19,874 nucleotides of DNA from an uncultured Actinomycetes bacterium (lineage in GTDB: Bacteria; Actinomycetota; Coriobacteriia; Coriobacteriales; RUG844), in the NCBI GenBank assembly GCA_900313875.1, contig OMSY01000093.1:1-19874 (forward strand), in the 5' to 3' direction. The notes under the pieces were generated by a model. The model did not search any database and had not been told where the DNA came from. It saw only the letters and a list, made by a program, of their open reading frames with translations. The position numbers and the translations under genes are program-made. Each line of letters begins with the position of its first letter. Positions within the stretch are counted from its first letter, which is position 1. Shown piece after piece: positions 15,578 through 19,874 of this stretch.

Positions 15578-15606
15578 AGTGTAGCCCGCGTGCCCGGGAG
15601 GTTCAA
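15578..15606 (-). promoter_or_regulatory. Promoter of the riboflavin operon
   Basis: Minus-strand TTGAAC (15601-15606) and TACACT (15578-15583) with an ideal 17-nt spacer. The predicted start, about 15571, is a few nucleotides before riboswitch P1. The remaining gap to the next gene (15607-15750) holds no gene; a TTGACC at 15644-15649 faces the zinc-ribbon gene but has no matching -10. Confidence 0.75.
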
Positions 15607-15750
15607 CCTTTTCCGGCAAATCGTTCCTCCTGACGGGTGTACCTTGACCTTTGCACATGATGGATCACCGCAAATTGTGAAATCTTCCTAGGAAACCGTC
15701 AGCTGGAAAGGTAATCTGTGATAAGGCGAATCTTCGGTAGAGGAGGCCCC

Positions 15751-17040
15751 ATGTTGTGTCCTGAGTGCAAAGCACAGCTTCCCGATGGCTCGCAGGTCTG
15801 CGATGCCTGCGGTGCCTTGCTCGTGGCAGAGGAAGGGGCCTTGTCCGGCAAGCATTCCAAGAAGGGGCCCGACCGGACGGATCCCGATGTGGGGGAGACC
15901 CGTGCGACGTGGGGTCGTCATTCAAGGGACAGCGAGGTCGAGGAGCTGCTCGACAGCATCAAGGCGGACATCGGTCTCGATGGTGCGGAGGGCGAGCAGG
16001 ACCGTTCATCGGACGAGGGCCTCGAGGGTGCCGATCTCACCGAGGCCCGTCATGCGCATGAGCAGGAGCTTCCTGCCGAAGGAGAGGCGGTCGCCCCCGT
16101 GCCGGATGGCAGACACGCCTCCCCGCGCCGCACGTCCCGCAAGGTGCCCCTCGTCCTGGTGCTGTGCGTCATCGTCCTCGCGGCCGTGTGCGCATACACC
16201 CGCTGTTTCGGTCTGCTGGGTGTGGGAACCAAGGGTACGGTGGAGGGCTACAGCTGGAAACAGCTCTCCCAGATCTCCTCGCAGATATCCGCTGCGGGCA
16301 GCGATGAGGATGCCCTCGCCATAGCGGCCCGATATCATCTCGTCAACGATGAGGGCAAGCTCGACGGTACGCAGACCAAGAAGGTCAAGCTCTCCGGTGG
16401 CTTGGAATCGACCGTCATGATCGTCGGTTTCAACCATGATGACAAGGCCGATGGGACCGGGAAGGCGGGCATCTCCTTCATGTTCTGCGATGCCATCGAT
16501 GCCCATGCCATGAACGTGGATGCCAGCAACAAGGGTGGCTGGGAATCGAGCGAGATGCGCTCATGGCTCGCAGGCGACGCCAAGTCCAAGCTTCCCCATG
16601 CGCTCTCCTCGAGGCTCGTCGCGGTGGAGAAGCGGACCAACAACACCGGGCCCACCACGGATGCCTCCGCTGTCACGGCCACCGCAGACGAGCTCTGGCT
16701 GCTCTCCTTCAAGGAGATCGCAGGTGATGTGAAGCTCGAGGACGGGTTGACCTCCAATCCCGACCTCGCTGCATGGTGCGCGGTCTGGAACCAGGAGGGC
16801 AAGCAGTACAAGCTGTTCAGCGATGTCGGCATCCAGCAGTTCGGTGCCAACGGCCTCCTGTCCTGCAAGTCGCTCGTGGACGGTGGGAAGTGCAGCAAGG
16901 ACAGGTTGTGCTACTGGTGGGAACGGTCCTCGACCCCCTATACCGCCGAGAAGTTCCTCGGCGCGGGCATCGACGGCGACCCCATCTACTCGGATAACGC
17001 CAACGCCGCCTACGGTGTCATCTGCGGGTTCTGCCTCTGA
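15751..17040 (+). CDS. Membrane-anchored zinc-ribbon protein with DUF6273-like domain
   Basis: A 429-residue protein of unknown function. An N-terminal zinc ribbon has Cys3, Cys6, Cys17 and Cys20 (CPEC...CDACG). A charged, probably disordered region (~30-130) is followed by one transmembrane helix (~132-150). The extracellular part, from ~170, resembles DUF6273: a GGWESSEMRSWL segment, TADELWLLS, and a CYWWERS region with a GVICGFCL end. The topology would place the ribbon in the cytoplasm and the large domain outside. GAGGAGG lies 4 nt before the ATG at 15751, ruling out an ATG-like start 11 codons earlier. It converges on another zinc-ribbon gene 36 nt away. Confidence 0.85.
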   Translation: MLCPECKAQLPDGSQVCDACGALLVAEEGALSGKHSKKGPDRTDPDVGETRATWGRHSRDSEVEELLDSIKADIGLDGAEGEQDRSSDEGLEGADLTEARHAHEQELPAEGEAVAPVPDGRHASPRRTSRKVPLVLVLCVIVLAAVCAYTRCFGLLGVGTKGTVEGYSWKQLSQISSQISAAGSDEDALAIAARYHLVNDEGKLDGTQTKKVKLSGGLESTVMIVGFNHDDKADGTGKAGISFMFCDAIDAHAMNVDASNKGGWESSEMRSWLAGDAKSKLPHALSSRLVAVEKRTNNTGPTTDASAVTATADELWLLSFKEIAGDVKLEDGLTSNPDLAAWCAVWNQEGKQYKLFSDVGIQQFGANGLLSCKSLVDGGKCSKDRLCYWWERSSTPYTAEKFLGAGIDGDPIYSDNANAAYGVICGFCL

Positions 17041-17076
17041 TGCACCCAGCTGGCCCTCCCGATCGTCCAGGTCCCC

Positions 17077-18111
17077 TCATGCGGTGGTGGATATCTGGAC
17101 GAGCTTGAATTCCCGATCGTTCCCCGAGCCGGTGACCTCGACGGTCGCGACCCCCCGTCGTGTGATGGTGTTGGAGCCGCCGTATGCGCTCCGCATCGCC
17201 GCAATCAGTTCATCGGGTGTGTAGCCATACCAGGACTTGTCCTCGATGACCTTGGCGCTGTATCCGCACTGATAGGTGGTGAACTGCACGACGATGGTGC
17301 TGCTGCCCGTCGTCTCGACCCTGTCGGCCAGGGCCACGGTGTTGAGGGGGCGTGCATCACCCCGATAGGATCCTTCGTAGACCCGACCTCCATAGGATTC
17401 GTACCTTCCATGGAGCTGTGAGAAGTCGACATCGATGCCCATGTAGCGCTTGGCCATCTCCTCCATCTTCCCACGGTCCACCGAACGGGGGTAGAGGTCC
17501 TTGCCGACTCCCTCTATCTCGATTCCGACACCCTGCGTGGCACCGGGTACGGTCCCACCGTTGTCCATGACCCCCTCGTTGTTGATGGCATAGTGCCACA
17601 TCGTCCAGTTGGCGAGCTGGTCGATGTTGTAGCTGTCACGCTCGAACGAGTTGCCCCATCCGGTGAAGTCGTTATCGCGCATCACGAACTCCGGCCATTC
17701 GACGAAGTTGCTCAGGAAGAGGTTGAGGTCATGATAGTCCTTCGCGTTGCCGAGGTCGACGAGGGAGGATGCGACCTGCTGGGTGCTCCCGCCGTTCTGC
17801 GGGTCCGATGCGGTCCCATCCTGCGGGTTCTGTCCCTGCGAGGTGGCAGCCGGTGTCGTCTGGACGTTCTGGTTCAGCAGGGAGACCCCATCATCGTCCC
17901 TGTCGGAGAGCATGGTGCCGATGATGATGCCAGCGATGACCAGCACGCTCACGAGCGCCAAGACGATGGGCCAGCGCTTGGACGGTCCCGATATGGGCTG
18001 CGCCTGCGCGGGGACCTGTTGCCGGGGTGCGGTCTGTTGGACCTGCAATCCGCAGCTCTCGCAGAACAGCGCGTCGTCGGGGAGCTGCAAACCGCATCTT
18101 GGGCAGAACAT
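17077..18111 (-). CDS. Membrane-anchored zinc-ribbon protein, unknown function
   Basis: A 344-residue protein with the same plan as its convergent neighbour: zinc ribbon Cys3, Cys6, Cys17, Cys20 (CPRCG...CESCG), a Pro/Gln-rich segment, one transmembrane helix (~47-68), a Gln/Asn/Ser/Thr-rich linker (~72-115), and an external domain. I do not recognise the external domain. It opens with a DLNLFLSNFVEWPEF block, of a type seen in other zinc-ribbon membrane proteins of Gram-positives, and is rich in Tyr and Gly. AAAGGA lies 6 nt before the ATG at 18111; an ATG 12 codons earlier would disrupt the usual ribbon start. A terminator separates it from the upstream symporter gene, so it must have its own promoter in the 111-nt gap or depend on read-through. 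Confidence 0.85.
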   Translation of the reverse strand: MFCPRCGLQLPDDALFCESCGLQVQQTAPRQQVPAQAQPISGPSKRWPIVLALVSVLVIAGIIIGTMLSDRDDDGVSLLNQNVQTTPAATSQGQNPQDGTASDPQNGGSTQQVASSLVDLGNAKDYHDLNLFLSNFVEWPEFVMRDNDFTGWGNSFERDSYNIDQLANWTMWHYAINNEGVMDNGGTVPGATQGVGIEIEGVGKDLYPRSVDRGKMEEMAKRYMGIDVDFSQLHGRYESYGGRVYEGSYRGDARPLNTVALADRVETTGSSTIVVQFTTYQCGYSAKVIEDKSWYGYTPDELIAAMRSAYGGSNTITRRGVATVEVTGSGNDREFKLVQISTTA

Positions 18112-18167
18112 CGGAGGTCCTTTCAGGTCGAGGGGCATGCCATGCATGACGTCCGCACGAACGGGAG

Positions 18168-18207
18168 AGCCTGTGCCGATGGACGGGGACGACCATCGGC
18201 ACAGGCT
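18168..18207 (-). terminator. Terminator of the symporter gene
   Basis: Perfect 15-bp stem (18168-18182 with 18193-18207; arms AGCCTGTGCCGATGG / CCATCGGCACAGGCT) with a 10-nt loop, starting 15 nt past the symporter stop. The minus-strand tail is CTCCCGTTCG, so the U-tract is poor, but the stem is very strong. Confidence 0.7.
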
Positions 18208-18222
18208 GTGGTTCCGAGCCGG

Positions 18223-19656
18223 CTACAGGGCGACGATCCCCATGGTGTTGAGGATGTAGAAGACGAAGATGAGCACGAGGCAGATCGGTGCGATGTACCT
18301 GATCATGACGCTGAACAGCTTGGCGCCCTTGAAATCAGATGACTCGCGCACGGAATCGATGAACTTCTGCGGCTTGACGATGAAGCCGATGAAGATGCAG
18401 GTGAGCAAGGCGACGATCGGCATCAGGACGGTGTTGGAGATGAAGTCGAAGAAGTCGAGCATCTGGAAATCCTGGTACTCGCCGAAGCCGAAGATCGAGT
18501 GCATCGGGTCCCATCCGAGCCCGATGTTGTAGCCCATGTTCACGAAGATGCCGACCAGCGTGATGAGGACGCCCGAGGTGACGAGCGCGAAACCACGGCT
18601 TCTGCGGGTCATGTCCTGGACGATCGAGACGCAGGTCTCGAACAGCGAGATGGCACTTGTGAGGGCGGCGAAGAAGACGAGTGCGAAGAACAGGAAGCCC
18701 ATGACCCGGCCCATGACGCCGAAGGTCTCGAACACCTTGGGAAGGACGCCGAACATCAGGCCGGGACCTGCTTTCGTTGCGACTCCCTCGGCGCTTCCCG
18801 TCACCGAGAAGGTGGCGGGGATGATCATCAGACCGGCGAGGAACGCGATGCCCGTGTCGAAGACCTCGATGCGGCGGACCGACTGCTCGAGGTCGGTCTT
18901 GCGGTCGAGGTAGGAGCCATATGTCACCATGATGCCCATGGCGAGCGAGAGGCTGAAGAACATCTGCCCCATGGCCGCGACGACGAGGTTCACCGACATC
19001 TTGGAGAAGTCGGGGATGAGGTAGTAGGCCAGGCCGTCGAGCGCGCCGGGCAACGTGAGCGAATAGATGGAGATGACGATCGACAGGCCGATGAGCGTGG
19101 GCATCAGGACCTTGTTCGCACGCTCGATGCCCTTCTGGACACCGAGGCCGACGACGATGAAGGCGCAGGCGAGGAAGAAGAGCAGCCAAGCATAGGTCAT
19201 CGGGTTGTTGAGGATGAATCCCGTGAAGTACTTGTCACCTGCGATGACATCGGCCGGTGTCGTGAGATAGGACACCATGTACTTGCTGACCCAACCACCG
19301 ATGATGCAGTAGTAGGGGGTGATGATGAAGGGAACGAGGCTCGCGAGGACGCCGATGAACGCGAACTTCTTGCCGAACTGCTTGAACGCGCCGATGGTGC
19401 TCAGACCGGTCATACGGCCGAGTGCGGTCTCACCCATCATCAACGCGAAGCCGAAGGTGATGACGAGGATGAGGTAGACGAGGAGGAACGCACCTCCTCC
19501 ATATTTCGCGGCGAGATAGGGGAACCTCCAGAGGTTCCCGAGTCCGACGGCGCTGGCCGCTGCAGCGAGGATGAATCCCCATTTCCCCGACCAGCTCGAA
19601 CGCTCCTGCACGCCCGAACCGGGTCCTTCCGATGCGATCTTCTTCTGTGGTGACAC
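18223..19656 (-). CDS. Neurotransmitter:sodium symporter (NSS) family transporter
   Basis: Sodium-coupled uptake of an amino acid or related amine across the cytoplasmic membrane (LeuT fold). TM1 carries the family hallmark AVGLGNLWRFPYLAAKYGGGAF. I count 11 hydrophobic segments, the usual number for bacterial relatives of Tyt1 and MhsT rather than the 12 of LeuT. TM8 holds an ALTSAIS stretch, the region of the second sodium site. Substrate cannot be read from sequence alone. I favour the GTG at 19656 (477 residues), which has an AAGGGAG site 4 nt upstream. The ATG at 19683 has an AGCAGG directly touching it, too close to serve. It appears monocistronic. Confidence 0.93.
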   Translation of the reverse strand: MSPQKKIASEGPGSGVQERSSWSGKWGFILAAAASAVGLGNLWRFPYLAAKYGGGAFLLVYLILVITFGFALMMGETALGRMTGLSTIGAFKQFGKKFAFIGVLASLVPFIITPYYCIIGGWVSKYMVSYLTTPADVIAGDKYFTGFILNNPMTYAWLLFFLACAFIVVGLGVQKGIERANKVLMPTLIGLSIVISIYSLTLPGALDGLAYYLIPDFSKMSVNLVVAAMGQMFFSLSLAMGIMVTYGSYLDRKTDLEQSVRRIEVFDTGIAFLAGLMIIPATFSVTGSAEGVATKAGPGLMFGVLPKVFETFGVMGRVMGFLFFALVFFAALTSAISLFETCVSIVQDMTRRSRGFALVTSGVLITLVGIFVNMGYNIGLGWDPMHSIFGFGEYQDFQMLDFFDFISNTVLMPIVALLTCIFIGFIVKPQKFIDSVRESSDFKGAKLFSVMIRYIAPICLVLIFVFYILNTMGIVAL

Positions 19657-19743
19657 GGGTCTCCCTTCGATAGAAACCGGCATCCTGCTGTCTATGGGAA
19701 CGTCCCGTCCCGAGGATGCCCTCTGCCATGAGCCGATTCGAAA

Positions 19744-19749
19744 AGTATA
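19744..19749 (-). promoter_or_regulatory. Candidate -10 upstream of the symporter gene
   Basis: Minus-strand TATACT, about 90 nt before the GTG start, preceded by AACG. No -35 lies at the right distance. A TTGACA occurs further up (19814-19819) but 64 nt away, with no -10 spaced properly to it. The rest of the 19684-19874 stretch shows no gene I can support. Confidence 0.3.
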
Positions 19750-19874
19750 CGTTACCTTCCCGTTGGGATATCTCTCATCGGGGAACTTATGCGTCGAGCG
19801 TCAGGGAGAGATGTGTCAACAATTCCCCTGCAAAGTCGATATCGTGGAAAGCGGAGGGCGCTGAAGGAAACGGG

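Noticed and set aside
18499..19653. Long plus-strand open frame across the symporter
   Set aside because: Highly charged translation opposite membrane helices, the expected antisense image of a transporter.
19789..19874. Open plus-strand frame running off the right edge
   Set aside because: Only 28 codons are visible, the residues are unusually basic, and it overlaps the symporter leader; too little to call a gene.
1..19874. CRISPR array, insertion sequence or prophage
   Set aside because: No regularly spaced direct repeats, transposase, integrase or phage structural motifs were seen on either strand.

Overview
This 19.9-kb window looks like ordinary chromosome from a high-GC Gram-positive bacterium. 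The gene set suggests Coriobacteriia (Collinsella/Olsenella-like): a Firmicutes-style riboflavin operon under an FMN riboswitch, zinc-ribbon membrane proteins (one with a DUF6273-like domain), an LTA-synthase-like enzyme, and an 11-helix sodium symporter. The lineage is an inference from gene content and GC-rich codon use; no rRNA or other decisive marker is present. I see no insertion sequence, prophage, CRISPR array or integrase.

Left part (1-7000): carB (carbamoyl-phosphate synthase large chain) and metA lie on the minus strand. metA carries Glu111, the acetyl-CoA-type residue. Divergent from metA, on the plus strand, are murI (glutamate racemase) and a SerA-type phosphoglycerate dehydrogenase, which ends at a very strong hairpin.

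Middle (7000-11050): a two-gene minus-strand unit encodes a Cys/His-rich ArsR-family regulator and a NifX/COG1433-type small protein, with an operator-like inverted repeat at its promoter. Then, on the plus strand, come tRNA-Arg(TCT) preceded by a striking hairpin, a small lipoprotein, and a polytopic LTA-synthase-like sulfatase-fold enzyme.

Riboflavin operon (11050-15610, minus strand): promoter, FMN riboswitch, intrinsic terminator, then ribD, ribE, ribBA, ribH and a HAD phosphatase. ribD overlaps ribE, and the HAD gene starts 14 nt after ribH. The four named enzymes cover every dedicated riboflavin step except dephosphorylation of the ribitylaminouracil phosphate. The HAD protein is a natural candidate for that step.

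Right part (15610-19874): two convergent genes encode membrane-anchored zinc-ribbon proteins of unknown function, 36 nt apart. They are followed by a minus-strand neurotransmitter:sodium symporter with its own terminator hairpin.

Most of the window is housekeeping. The items most worth a second look are the HAD gene in the rib operon, the ArsR/NifX-like pair, the tRNA leader hairpin, the SerA homologue lacking the usual catalytic Glu, and the paired zinc-ribbon proteins.
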